Part shown: positions 54,570-63,984 of the stretch, in pieces
Position numbering within the stretch: the first letter of the stretch is position 1
Layout of the letters: each line of letters starts with the position of its first letter
Source of the DNA: Burkholderia sp. Ac-20365
GTDB lineage: Bacteria; Pseudomonadota; Gammaproteobacteria; Burkholderiales; Burkholderiaceae
Assembly: GCF_017104715.1 (NCBI RefSeq)
Contig: NZ_JAAGPI010000032.1
Span: 39,414 to 103,413, forward strand
Direction of reading: 5' to 3'
DNA length: 64,000 nt
Notes under the pieces: generated by a model
The model's input: only the letters and a program-made list of their open reading frames with translations
Told to the model about the DNA's origin: nothing
Databases searched by the model: none
Made by a program: the position numbers and the translations under genes

Positions 54570-55999
54570 GCGCCTCCGAACACGTCGACGTTGCTGAACA
54601 CGCAGGCGGGTGATGCATGCCCGACGCGGATGATCTGCATCGGCTCGCCCTTGCCGCACATCGACGTACCGTACACGCCGCGCGTCGCGTCGTTGCCGAC
54701 CGCGACGAGACTGCGCCAGAAGCTTGCCGATATGCCGCGATAGTTCGGCTGACGCACGACCTGCGTGAGCTTGCCGTTCTCGACCAGCTGGCCATACTCG
54801 CAGCCGAACTGAAACTTGTTGCGCTGATCGTCGATCGACCATGACGTATTGGTGCGCATCAGAATGCCGTTCTCGATGTTGGCGATCATGTCGTCCAGCG
54901 TGCTGTTTCCCGGCTCGATATTCAGGTTGGCCATGCGGTCGATGGGCGGACGGTTCCAGCTCGATGCGCGCGAGTTCGCCACACCCGCGAGCCGCGCGCG
55001 CTGCTGTGAAAGCGCACCGCCGAGCGGTCGCAGCAGCACGCCGTCACGGATCAGGTATTCGCGTTTCGCAGGCGTGCCGTCGTCGTCGAATGCATAGCTG
55101 GCGGCTTCGTCGCGCTGCTCCGGGTCGAACGTGACGTTCAGCAGTTCCGAACCGTAGCGATACGAACCGAAATGCTCGCGCTTCACGAAGCTCCAGCCCG
55201 CGAAGTTGCGCTCGTCGCCGAGAATACGGTCGAGCTCGAGCGGATGACCAATCGATTCGTGAATCTGCAGCATCATCTGATCGGGCATCAGCAACAGGTC
55301 GCGCGGGCCCGACGGACAGTTCGGCGCGGCCACCAGTTGCAAGGCTTCGTCTGCGATGCGCGCGCCCGCGCCGTCGAAACCGAAGTGCGCGAGCACGTCG
55401 ACGCCGCCTTGCGCGAGCGTGCCGTAATCGCCGCCTAGCGTGCGCGTCTGCGTCACGCCGCCGGCGTGCGCCGTCACCGACATCTGCGGCAGCATGAAGC
55501 GAAAACGCTGATCGATGCGAATCCCATCGCTCGTCAGATACGTCTGCTCGCTGTGCGTGATCTGCATGGCCGCCGTCCGCTCGACGATACGGCTGCCGAG
55601 GTTCGCTGCCGCACATTCCTGCTGCAGACGCTCGAGCCACTCGCGCCGGTTCGGCAAAGCCTGCGCGACAGCAGGCGATTCATACGCACCGCTTTGCGCG
55701 GGCCGCGCAATCTGCGTGTGATCGATCAGCGACACCGGCGCACACGCCTTCGCGCGTTGCGTCGCGATGTCGAGCGCGGCCTGCAGGCCGCTTTCCGACA
55801 GATCGGCCGTTGCGGCATAGCCCGCGCCCTTCCCATACCACGCCACCAGCATCGCGCCGCGATCGCTCGCGATGCGCAGCGGCTGCGCGACGTCGTTGCG
55901 GATCGTGTGATCGTCGGTGCGTTCATTCACGATGCGCACCGACCAGAACGCCGCGTCGCTGCGCAGCGCGCGCGGCAGGCCCGACCATGATTCGACCAT
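54566..55999 (-). CDS. TldD-like zinc metallopeptidase subunit
   Basis: 477 aa. Zinc motif HESIGH (HExxxH, His247-Glu248-His252) in MMLQIHESIGHPLELDRILG, and the conserved Cys of GTSMCGKGEPMQ near the C-terminus. Catalytic partner of the TldE-like protein downstream. The role in the cell is unknown; by family it processes small peptides. Starts at the ATG at 55999. Confidence 0.9.
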   Translation of the reverse strand: MVESWSGLPRALRSDAAFWSVRIVNERTDDHTIRNDVAQPLRIASDRGAMLVAWYGKGAGYAATADLSESGLQAALDIATQRAKACAPVSLIDHTQIARPAQSGAYESPAVAQALPNRREWLERLQQECAAANLGSRIVERTAAMQITHSEQTYLTSDGIRIDQRFRFMLPQMSVTAHAGGVTQTRTLGGDYGTLAQGGVDVLAHFGFDGAGARIADEALQLVAAPNCPSGPRDLLLMPDQMMLQIHESIGHPLELDRILGDERNFAGWSFVKREHFGSYRYGSELLNVTFDPEQRDEAASYAFDDDGTPAKREYLIRDGVLLRPLGGALSQQRARLAGVANSRASSWNRPPIDRMANLNIEPGNSTLDDMIANIENGILMRTNTSWSIDDQRNKFQFGCEYGQLVENGKLTQVVRQPNYRGISASFWRSLVAVGNDATRGVYGTSMCGKGEPMQIIRVGHASPACVFSNVDVFGGA

Positions 56000-56406
56000 A
56001 TGAATGCCTCACGAATGTCATGCGCTCATGCGACCATCGACGCGCCGGTGAGGCGCATACGCTCGCACGCGAATGCCATATCGTACGCGATGGCCAGGAT
56101 GCAGGCCGCCGACGTGCTGCTTCGCTGGCAGAGTCATCTGCTTCGCGCGCTGTGTTCTCGCGCACATTCAACGCATTCGATTGTCTGCCAGTGCACATTC
56201 ATGAGCGCTGCTGCATGCGAGCGCACGCGTGTTTTTCGCTTGCTGCGCGTGCCTTTCGCGGCCTTTCTTCATTCGAAACACCGCGCAAAATGATGCATTT
56301 CTGAACGCTGCTCACAGCATCGTGATCCGCGTCGCGTCTCAAGAACATGCGGTGCCGTGCCGTTATCGCAGACAGGCCGCTTCTTCAATCAACCGAGTCT
56401 CCGTCC
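56000..56406. other. Intergenic region between TldD-like and FlxA-like genes
   Basis: About 400 bp, divergent promoters expected for the two flanking genes. I see no gene, no clear hairpin terminator and no good operator. Confidence 0.4.
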
Positions 56407-56871
56407 ATGCAAATCCAGAACGATCTTTCAGGCAGCATCGCGACTGCCGGCACACGCACAGCGGGTACGTCGACTGACACGTCGTCGGGCACGAGCGCGA
56501 CGAATAGCGCGAGTTCATCCTCTGCGTCTTCTTCCGGTTCTACCCGCTCTTCAGCAGCTGCTGGCGCGCAAGGCGCTGCGGCAGCGGGATCGTCCGGTGG
56601 CGACAGCATTCAGCAAGCGGCCATCAAGCAACTGAAGGCGCTGATCGAGTCGTTGCAGAAACAGCTGTCGGCCTTGCAGCAGCAGATGGCCCGCGCGCAG
56701 CAGCAGGCAGACAAGGACAGTACGGGTGCGGCCGCCACGATGGTGGCGTCATTGAGCGCGCAGGCGGCGTCGATTTCAGCCGCACTGCAGACAGCGACGG
56801 CCGAGTTGGCTCAACTGCTTGTCTCGTCGTCAGGCACGTCGACGGGCGGTATCGTCGATACGCAGGCCTGA
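56407..56871 (+). CDS. FlxA-like coiled-coil protein
   Basis: 154 aa. Residues 15-70 are low-complexity Ser/Thr/Ala/Gly. Residues about 72-140 form a coiled coil (IKQLKALIESLQKQLSALQQ) as in FlxA-like proteins. No signal peptide or membrane segment. Role unknown. In E. coli flxA is a flagellar-regulon gene. The nearest gene is the EAL protein, on the other strand. ATG at 56407. Confidence 0.75.
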   Translation: MQIQNDLSGSIATAGTRTAGTSTDTSSGTSATNSASSSSASSSGSTRSSAAAGAQGAAAAGSSGGDSIQQAAIKQLKALIESLQKQLSALQQQMARAQQQADKDSTGAAATMVASLSAQAASISAALQTATAELAQLLVSSSGTSTGGIVDTQA

Positions 56872-56897
56872 AGCATAACGGCGTAACGCGCCGGGCT

Positions 56898-57758
56898 TCA
56901 GGCGATGCATCGTTCCTGAACGGGGACATTGGCGTAATCGAAGGTGGGGCGTGCGTAGAAAAAGCCCTGTGCGAGGACCTTCGGCCATTGCGCAAGCCAG
57001 CGTGCGAGCGCGCCTGTTTCGACGCCCTCCACCACCACCGCGACATTCAGCCTCTCGAGCATCGACAGCACGCCCGATGCAACGGCCGACGCGCGCGGGC
57101 AATCGGGCACCCCGTCGAGCATTTCGCGGGCGACCTTCACTGTATCGACGTCGATCGTGCTCAGCAGCGCGAGCGACGAATAGCCCGTGCCGAAGTCGTC
57201 GATTGCCAGACGCATGCCGGCCTCGCGCAGCGGCTTCGTCAAAGGTGGCGCGGCCAGCAGGCGGGTCGAGTCTTCCGTTTCGACGAGTTCGAGTTCGAGC
57301 AACTCCGGCTCGACCCCGTGCAGCCGCGCGATCTTCATCACGGTGGCGGGAAAATGTTCGTCGGCGACGACGCGCGGCGGCACGTTGACGGCAATGGGCC
57401 ACACGCGTTGGCCCTCGCGCTGCGCATGCGCGAGCGCCCGGCATGCGCCGTCGATCACGTGATATGTCAATTGCAACGCGACAAGGGGATGATCGAGCGC
57501 GACGAGAAATGCGTCGGGCAACAGCATCCCGTAGTTGGGATGCATCCAGCGGATCAGCGCTTCGACGCGCTCGAGCTTGCCTGTCTTGACGTCGTAAATA
57601 CCTTGAAACGCGAGCGGAAATTCACCGGCGAGCAGCCCTTCGCTTACGCGTCGTTCGAGCTTGTTCATCAGGCGTGATGCGTGCTTCGTGTCGTGCGTGT
57701 CCGTCGTCGCACAGGCATCGTCCTCGCGTTTGGCAGCGGTGGCTTGGCGAGCATCCAT
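56898..57758 (-). CDS. EAL-domain protein, probable c-di-GMP phosphodiesterase
   Basis: 286 aa, a single EAL domain with no sensor. VEALIRW (Glu66-Ala67-Leu68), AVNVPPRVV (Asn), LELVETED (Glu), IDDFGTGYSSL (Asp pair), TVKVARE (Lys), VEGVET (Glu) and LAQGFFYA (Gln) give most metal and catalytic residues, so hydrolysis of c-di-GMP is likely. Since c-di-GMP activates PgaC/PgaD, a link to the nearby pga operon is possible. Confidence 0.88.
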   Translation of the reverse strand: MDARQATAAKREDDACATTDTHDTKHASRLMNKLERRVSEGLLAGEFPLAFQGIYDVKTGKLERVEALIRWMHPNYGMLLPDAFLVALDHPLVALQLTYHVIDGACRALAHAQREGQRVWPIAVNVPPRVVADEHFPATVMKIARLHGVEPELLELELVETEDSTRLLAAPPLTKPLREAGMRLAIDDFGTGYSSLALLSTIDVDTVKVAREMLDGVPDCPRASAVASGVLSMLERLNVAVVVEGVETGALARWLAQWPKVLAQGFFYARPTFDYANVPVQERCIA

Positions 57759-58137
57759 CGTGGGAAGACCGTAGTTATAGATGTGTGGATGGGATTGGCT
57801 TTTCCCTTACCGATGCACGTTTCATACCATGTATTCATCGTTTCCTGACAACCACGCTGGAACCCGCATGCAGCCTTATTCTACGGGCGATCGTCCGAAA
57901 TGCCCGGCTGGAAAGAAAGCGTAACAACGTTTCGTGCGCGAAACATGAGGCGCACGCACGTGCGGGACATCGCGCAGGTTGCGGCGTGCTGCACGGCCAT
58001 TGCCCGCGTGGGCTGGCGACTGTCAAAAGTGCTTCATGCGCGCATCGCTTTTGCGGGTGGCGTTACCTCAGAGGTAATCGATTCGCTGTACGCGCGCCGC
58101 TATGCTGGGCTCATTCGTCAACGGTGGGGAGAACAGC
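57759..58137. promoter_or_regulatory. Intergenic region with a TTACCTC-A-GAGGTAA palindrome
   Basis: About 380 bp. A perfect 7-bp inverted repeat with one central base, TTACCTCAGAGGTAA, lies at 58063-58077, 60 bp before the DUF1330 gene. It is likely an operator for a regulator not encoded here. Nothing else seen. Confidence 0.5.
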
Positions 58138-58461
58138 ATGTCAACGTTTGCCATTGCGCATCTGCGTGAAGTGAAGATGGGTGTGGAGATTGTCGAGTAT
58201 CTGAAGCGTATCGACGCGACGCTTGCGCCGTATGCGGGCCATTTCGTGCTGCATGGCGGGCGTTGTGAAAGGCTCGAAGGGAACTGGCGCGGTGATCTGA
58301 TCGCAATCGAGTTTCCTAATCGCGATCTTGCGCGTGCGTGGTATAGGTCTGATGCTTATCAGGCGATTTTGCCACTGCGGACGGGGAACTCCGTTGGTGA
58401 TGTGATTTTGATTGATGCGGTGCCGGTGTCGCATGTTGCGACGGATGTTTTGTGTTGTTAG
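58138..58461 (+). CDS. DUF1330 protein
   Basis: 107 aa, dimeric alpha/beta-barrel fold of DUF1330. LEGNWRGDLIAIEFPNRDLARAWYRSDAYQ is the family signature (in part: IAIEFPNRDLARAWYRSDAY). The ATG at 58138 follows GGGGAG. Function unknown. Downstream within 21 bp begins repeat copy 2. Confidence 0.85.
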   Translation: MSTFAIAHLREVKMGVEIVEYLKRIDATLAPYAGHFVLHGGRCERLEGNWRGDLIAIEFPNRDLARAWYRSDAYQAILPLRTGNSVGDVILIDAVPVSHVATDVLCC

Positions 58462-58481
58462 GTTTTTTTTGGTTTTTGGGG

Positions 58482-59130
58482 TGGCATCCGCGATTTGTTG
58501 TCGGTGCTTCAGGCGTTGCCCCTGTGCGGGGCGGCACTTACTTTCTTTGCCGCCGCAAAGAAAGTAAGCAAAGAAAGCGGGCTAACACCGCCCGCTCTTG
58601 ACCACCGCCTGAGGGCCCCCAACGGGTCCTCTCCTTCACACGGCAATCTGCCATTCAATGCCCGTTGCCAGCGCTTCGGCTAAGCGCCTCACCCACTTCA
58701 TGCTCCCGCGTCACTGCGCGCGTTGTCGAATTGGGCGCGTTCTATAGCGGCAAACTGTGTGTAGGCTGTCGCGCCGTATATGCGTCACTCCGGACTGAAA
58801 AGCACGATCGGTGTCGTCAGAGCGCCGACGTGTGAAGCACTACGACCTACACATAGTTTGCCACCTGGGCGGCCGTGACCATTCGCTGCCGCTGGCTGCG
58901 CTACGCGTGATTGAAGTGGGTGAGGCGTCCGTTCGGAGCGTTGGCAACGGGCGGTGACTGAGAGGTTGCCGTGTGAAGGAGAGGAACCGTTGGGGGCCCT
59001 CAGGCGGTGGGCAAGAACGGGCGGTGTTAGCCCGCTTTCTTTGCTTACTTTCTTTGCGGCGGCAAAGAAAGTAAGTGCCGCCCCGCACAGGGGCAACGCC
59101 TGAAGAACCAGTAACAAAACGCGGATGCCA
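58482..59130. repeat. Nested palindromic interspersed repeat, copy 2 (649 bp)
   Basis: Same layout as the element at 42553-43199: outer inverted arms from TGGCATCCGCG to GCGGATGCCA, each with the GTTGCCCCTGTGCGGGGCGGC block and the CTTACTTTCTTTGC-CGCC-GCAAAGAAAGTAAG hairpin, and the inner AAACTGTGTGT / ACACATAGTTT pair. The core ACTCCGGACTGAAAA...ACGATCGGTGTCGT is nearly identical in both copies. Same orientation as copy 1. Confidence 0.85.
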
Positions 59131-59211
59131 GCAAAAACAAAACCAAAACCAAAACCAAAAACCGGGACGCACTCCCTACGCAAGAAAACGCCCCCGGATC
59201 GAGCCCCACAA

Positions 59212-59553
59212 TCAACTCCCAAAATACACAGAACAATAACTAACAGGCCCAACACACGACGACATACCCGCATTCGTGCCCATAGCAGGCATCCGCGCCC
59301 CCGCTGCATGCGTGCCGCTCATCCCCGCCCCTTCACTCTGCTGCGCAGCCTGCTGACGCGCAACCTGTTGCTGATAGATAGGCGAAACTTCGGGATACGA
59401 CGTATCCGTCACGAATTGCGAGCCGTTCTGCTCGGCCTGGATCAGTTCCTGACGCACTTCAGCGCGCGTCTTTTCCTGCGCGAATGCGCTCGATGCAAAA
59501 GCCGTCGATGCGATTGCGGCGATCGAAACAGTCAACAGTGCAAGCTTCTTCAT
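59212..59553 (-). CDS. DUF4148 secreted protein
   Basis: 113 aa. Signal peptide MKKLALLTVSIAAIASTAFA with cleavage after ...SAFA, then the DUF4148 motif KTRAEVRQELIQAEQNG and a Gln/Ala/Gly-rich tail with two cysteines. Burkholderiales genomes hold many such small periplasmic proteins. Function unknown. Confidence 0.85.
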   Translation of the reverse strand: MKKLALLTVSIAAIASTAFASSAFAQEKTRAEVRQELIQAEQNGSQFVTDTSYPEVSPIYQQQVARQQAAQQSEGAGMSGTHAAGARMPAMGTNAGMSSCVGPVSYCSVYFGS

Positions 59554-59772
59554 TTCCAGCTCCTTCAGGGTAGAGGTGACGTCGATGCGTCACAGGATGT
59601 GTGGCGCTTCACTGTGATGAACAAAGCGATATCCCGATCTATTCCCGAATTTTTTTCGTTTCGGCGCTCGTCATTGCACGCAAAGAATTTCTGCATCCGA
59701 TCGGAATAAACACCGCTCTGCTCTGTTGACGCGCTATGCACGCCACAAACAGAAACGAAAGGAGCATTCGTG

Positions 59773-60855
59773 ATGCATTCAAAGTCCCGGGCGTCGGCAG
59801 CTCGCTGCATGCCTTGCCGATTCGCTGCGATCGGCGCAGCCGTCGTTGCGCTCGCTGGCTCTTTCGCATATGCGGCGGGTTGGCTCACTCCCGCACGCCT
59901 CACGACGTATCGCATCGTCAACCAGTTCCAGGCGAACGCAGGCTCGCATCCGGGCTATCGGCGCAATCACGCTAAAGGACTGTGCGTCGAAGGCTATTTC
60001 GATAGCAATGGCAACGCAGCATCGATTTCGCGCGCACAGGTTTTCGCACAGGGCCGCACGCCGATCATCGGCCGCTTTGCGATTCCGGGCGGCAATCCCT
60101 CCGCGCCCGATGCAAGCGTGCCGATTCGCAGTTTCGCGCTGCTCTTCAAGCAAAGCGATGGCGAGCAATGGCGCACGGGAATGAATTCAACACCTGTGTT
60201 CGCGGTGCATACGCCAGAGCAGTTCTATCAGCAGCTCGTCGCCTCGCAACCCGATCCGAAAACGGGCAAGCCCGATCCGGCGAAGCTCAAGGACTTTTAT
60301 GCGTCGAACCCTGAAACGCAGCCATTTCAGCAGTGGGTGAAATCACATCCTGCGTCGTCCGGACTCGCGAATGCTGCGTACTACAGCATCAATGCATTCC
60401 GCTTCGTCGACACGGATGGACATGAGCATGCGGTGCGTTGGTCCGTCGAACCGGAAGCGCCATACGCGCCCGTCGATCCGCAAGAGAGGAAGGATCCCGA
60501 CTTCCTGTCGAAGCAGTTAGACGAACAGATCAAACATGGCAACGTGCGCTGGCATCTGATCGTGACCGTAGCGAGTGCCGGCGACCCCACCAGCGATGCG
60601 ACGCTGCAATGGCCGGCCGACCGGCAGCGCATCGACGCAGGTACCGTCGTGCTCGAACGCAGCGCGCCGCAAGCCGATGGCGTGTGTCGCGACGTCAACT
60701 TCGATCCGACTGTCTTGCCCGACGGCATCAAGCCTTCGGACGACCCGCTGCTCGCGGCTCGCTCGGCGGCGTATGCCGTGTCGTATCAGCGGCGCACGCG
60801 CGAAGAAGCGCTGCACGGCGCGCCTGCAACCTCGCCATCCCGCCAACAACCTTGA
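59773..60855 (+). CDS. Secreted catalase-family peroxidase (SrpA-like)
   Basis: 360 aa. An N-terminal hydrophobic segment (about 17-36) is a signal or anchor, followed by a small catalase-fold domain. RRNHAKGLCVEGYF holds the distal His and FALLFKQSDG and NAAYYSINAFRF fit the family. Probably a haem peroxidase of the periplasm. It is 12 bp ahead of a cytochrome b561 gene, a common pairing. ATG at 59773 with AAAGGAG upstream. Confidence 0.87.
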   Translation: MHSKSRASAARCMPCRFAAIGAAVVALAGSFAYAAGWLTPARLTTYRIVNQFQANAGSHPGYRRNHAKGLCVEGYFDSNGNAASISRAQVFAQGRTPIIGRFAIPGGNPSAPDASVPIRSFALLFKQSDGEQWRTGMNSTPVFAVHTPEQFYQQLVASQPDPKTGKPDPAKLKDFYASNPETQPFQQWVKSHPASSGLANAAYYSINAFRFVDTDGHEHAVRWSVEPEAPYAPVDPQERKDPDFLSKQLDEQIKHGNVRWHLIVTVASAGDPTSDATLQWPADRQRIDAGTVVLERSAPQADGVCRDVNFDPTVLPDGIKPSDDPLLAARSAAYAVSYQRRTREEALHGAPATSPSRQQP

Positions 60856-60867
60856 ACGGAACGCATC

Positions 60868-61407
60868 ATGACGAAAACTTCTCGCCATTTCTCTCCGCTC
60901 GCGCGCGTGTTGCACTGGATGATGGCCGTGCTGATTCTCGCGATGCTGTTTATCGGCGTTGCGATGGTCGCGACTGTCTCTCACGTGCATGCAACGCTGA
61001 TCGCGCTGCATCGGCCACTTGGCGCTGCATTGCTCGTGCTCGCGATCATTCGCGTCGTCGTGCGATTGAAGAACGGCAGCCCGGCACTGCCCGACGATAT
61101 GCCTATCTTGCAGCGCTTCGCCGCCAAGGCGTCGCATCTCGTGCTGTATGGACTATTCATCGCAATGCCGTTGATCGGCTGGGCGATGCTTTCTGCGGGC
61201 GGCTATCCCGTTACGTTGTTCGGCACCTGGCATTTGCCTGAGATCGTCCCCCAAAACGTCGATCTGTTCGCACTGTTGCGCGCGCTGCATACATGGCTCG
61301 CGTTCGCGCTGTTTGCGACGGTGCTCGCACATATCGCGGCGGCCCTGTTTCATGGCCTCATTCGACGCGATGGCGTGTTCTCCAGCATGGCGCGTGGAGA
61401 ACGCTAG
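60868..61407 (+). CDS. Cytochrome b561 paired with catalase-like peroxidase
   Basis: 179 aa, four membrane helices with His pairs (RVLHWMMAVLILAMLFIGVA, LIALHRPLGAALLVLAIIRV, SHLVLYGLFIAMPLIGW, LHTWLAFALFATVLAHIAAA). Likely passes electrons from quinol to the periplasmic peroxidase encoded 12 bp upstream. A second b561 gene lies at 33934-34473. Confidence 0.88.
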   Translation: MTKTSRHFSPLARVLHWMMAVLILAMLFIGVAMVATVSHVHATLIALHRPLGAALLVLAIIRVVVRLKNGSPALPDDMPILQRFAAKASHLVLYGLFIAMPLIGWAMLSAGGYPVTLFGTWHLPEIVPQNVDLFALLRALHTWLAFALFATVLAHIAAALFHGLIRRDGVFSSMARGER

Positions 61408-62267
61408 TGGCCTTCCTCGCATGATATGACGCGTGGCTCATGTTTATGTGGCACACCTCGTGGTGTGCCGCATTGGACGTACGTCATGCACTAGCCGTGA
61501 AGCTCGCTTTGACCGCTTGGTAAATGCTGTGATAGCGCGCGAGTTTTTACGCAAGCAGCGGCAACTGCGCGCGATCGGACTCGCGAGACTCGAGGGCGGC
61601 AGCGCACGACGGACTGCGTCGATCGCTTCGCCCGTCACGGCGATTCGTGCAATACGTGCCGCACAAGGTGCCCCGCCCACTCCGCTGCCCGCGTGGTGAT
61701 GCATCGTGATGCTTATAGCCATCGCGCACAGATTCGCCCAGAGGCACTACGCGAGCGATCGCCGATAAACGATGCGCTCTTCAACGTCATCCCTACGCTT
61801 TGTGGCGCTGCGTAGCCTTGGACCATTGAGGACGCCAGCCCCCCACCACGCTGTACGCGAGATCGCCCGTCGTGTGCGCGTCCGTCATACCCCAGAACAC
61901 GCCGAGTGTTCGCATCGTTGTGCGCGGGCTTGCAGCTCGCATCAGGTAGAGAGATTGCGCGGTCGCGGGCTCGATGTGCTCGCGAGTTCGTGCAAGCTAA
62001 CCCTCCAAGCCGAGACTGCGCAGCGCAACGAACGCGCCAAGGCTCGCCCCGTGCACAGCCGCGACGGTGTCAAGCGTGGTTTGCCATCAGGCTTGTGGTT
62101 CCTGTGTTAGCTGGTGTGGAAACACGAAGTTGCCACGGCGCACATCAGTCGAACAATTGCTCATCGTAGGTCCTCACATTTGCGAGGCTGATGGCGCCTC
62201 CCCTTTTCGATGAATTTGACCGATTGAAATCCGCGGCCGACACTCAGCGTCAATCCCCACCAGATTT
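61408..62267. other. Long intergenic region, possible gene remnants
   Basis: About 860 bp with no gene I can support. On the minus strand around 62060-61790 short protein-like stretches such as FWGMTDAHTTGDLAYSVVGG appear but are broken by stops and frame changes, so a decayed gene is possible. It should also contain the promoter of the MHS transporter. Confidence 0.35.
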
Positions 62268-63599
62268 ATGCGAACCAATATGGCTTCCATCGAAACCCCA
62301 CACGCTGCTGGCCGCGTCGACGCGGTCCGGCCTCTCGAAGACCGGACTTTGCGCAAGATCGTCGTTGCGTCCGTCGCAGGCAACGCGATGGAATGGTACG
62401 ACTTCTTCGTCTACGGCACGGCGGCCGCGCTCGTGTTCGGGCAACTGTTCTTTCCCGCGGGCGCCGATCCATTGATCGGCACGCTCGGTGCTTTCGCCGC
62501 GTTCGCAATGGGTTTCGTAGCGCGGCCATTGGGCGGCATCGTGTTCGGGCATATCGGCGATCGCTACGGACGCAAGGCATCCCTTGTGTGGACGCTGCTC
62601 ATCATGGGTATCGCAACATTCGCGATCGGATTGCTGCCGACGTATGCGCAGATCGGTATCTGGTCGCCTGTCGCGCTCGTCGTGCTGCGTCTGCTGCAAG
62701 GCGTTGCGTCAGGCGGTGAATGGGGCGGCGGTGTATTGATGATCAGCGAGAGCGCACCGCCCGAAAAGCGAGGCTATTACGCCGCGTGGAGTCAATTGGG
62801 CGTGGGCGGCGGATTCGTGTTGTCGTCGGGCGCTTTTCTCGCAGCGCAATCGCTGCCGCATGATGCGTTCATCAGTTGGGGCTGGCGGTTGCCGTTTCTC
62901 GCAAGCATCGTGATCTTCGCGATCGGCGTATATATCCGGCACAGCCTGCCTGAAAGCCGCGATTTCGAACAGACTGAAAAGCGCGGTGAAAAAACGCATA
63001 TGCCAGTCGTCGAAGTCATCAAGCGGCATCCGAAAGAGATCTTGATGGCAATGGGTCTGCGCGTCGCAGAGAACGGCGGAGCCTATATCTTTCTCGCCTT
63101 TTCGCTCGTCTATGGGAAGTTCGTGGGCATCGCCAGTTCCGTAATGCTGACAGGCGTGATGCTGGCGATGGTTATCGAAATGGGCGCGATGCTAGCGTGG
63201 GGACGTCTGTCCGACCGCATTGGCCGAAAGCCCGTGTATATGATCGGCGCGGCCGGGTTGATCGTGATGGCCTTTCCGTTCTTCTGGCTGCTCGACACGC
63301 ATCAGGCGCCGTGGATCTACCTTGCGCTCATTCTCGGCACGGCCGTCTGTCACGGTGCGATGATCGGCACGTTGCCTGCTCTTGTAGGCGAGCTGTTCAG
63401 CACCGAAGTGCGCTATTCAGGCGTGGCGCTCGGGCATGAGGTGGCGTCGATCTTCGCTGGCGGGCTGTCGCCGCTGATCGCAACGGCCTTGCTCGCCAGC
63501 TATCACGCTTACTGGCCCGTATCGATCTTTTTGATGGTGCTTGGCGCGATCACTGTCGTGACGCTGAGGTTTACGCATGAAACACGCGACGTGAGATGA
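62268..63599 (+). CDS. MHS-family MFS transporter (ShiA/ProP-like)
   Basis: Inner-membrane proton symporter, 443 aa, 12 predicted membrane segments. NAMEWYDFFVYGTAAAL in TM1, FGHIGDRYGRKASL in loop 2-3, RLLQGVASGGEWGGG and LPALVGELFSTEVRYSGVALG are the metabolite:H+ symporter signature. Substrates of the family include shikimate, dicarboxylates, proline and aromatic acids, and none can be picked here. ATG 62268 or 62280 are both possible starts. Confidence 0.88.
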   Translation: MRTNMASIETPHAAGRVDAVRPLEDRTLRKIVVASVAGNAMEWYDFFVYGTAAALVFGQLFFPAGADPLIGTLGAFAAFAMGFVARPLGGIVFGHIGDRYGRKASLVWTLLIMGIATFAIGLLPTYAQIGIWSPVALVVLRLLQGVASGGEWGGGVLMISESAPPEKRGYYAAWSQLGVGGGFVLSSGAFLAAQSLPHDAFISWGWRLPFLASIVIFAIGVYIRHSLPESRDFEQTEKRGEKTHMPVVEVIKRHPKEILMAMGLRVAENGGAYIFLAFSLVYGKFVGIASSVMLTGVMLAMVIEMGAMLAWGRLSDRIGRKPVYMIGAAGLIVMAFPFFWLLDTHQAPWIYLALILGTAVCHGAMIGTLPALVGELFSTEVRYSGVALGHEVASIFAGGLSPLIATALLASYHAYWPVSIFLMVLGAITVVTLRFTHETRDVR

Positions 63600-63659
63600 G
63601 CAGGCGCTGCTCGTTGTCGTAGAGAAGTGACTTTTTGCGGTTTGTGTGGTTTGCGATTG

Positions 63660-63712
63660 CGGCGAGATCCGATGTCACGCGTTTTCAGTGACGGCGATCT
63701 CGCCGTTTTTTT
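63660..63712 (+). terminator. Intrinsic terminator of the MHS transporter gene
   Basis: CGGCGAGATC (63660-63669) pairs with GATCTCGCCG (63696-63705), with an inner GTCAC/GTGAC stem, followed by seven Ts. It is 61 bp past the stop codon. Between here and the rRNA terminator I see no gene. Confidence 0.85.
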
Positions 63713-63944
63713 GCTTTGCGCGGATCGAATGATGCACGCGCATCGGATCTGGATCGCACCTGCGGGGCGGACTTCAGATGGAGTTGGAGGGATGTCCACT
63801 GTCCATTCGCGATCGGCGTTGATGAAATGCACATAACGCGATAGTTGGTGGAAATGGCGTGGAATTCAGATACCAGATACGCCGGCCATTGCAGCCAGCC
63901 GTATGTTCTGGGCACGGCCGTTAATTTCCGGCCGTAGAAACGCC

Positions 63945-63972
63945 AAGACCCCGCTTTTGAGGGCGGGGTCTT
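63945..63972 (-). terminator. Strong hairpin, probable rRNA operon terminator
   Basis: AAGACCCCGC (63945-63954) pairs perfectly with GCGGGGTCTT (63963-63972), with an 8-base loop. It lies just past the 3' end of the 5S-like sequence on the minus strand. A second hairpin, ACGGCCG-8-CGGCCGT (63914-63935), follows it. Confidence 0.7.
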
Positions 63973-63984
63973 GTCTGGGTAAGG

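Noticed and set aside
61433..61699. 88-codon plus-strand frame after the second cytochrome b561
   Set aside because: No ribosome site and no family resemblance. Treated as part of a non-coding or decayed region.
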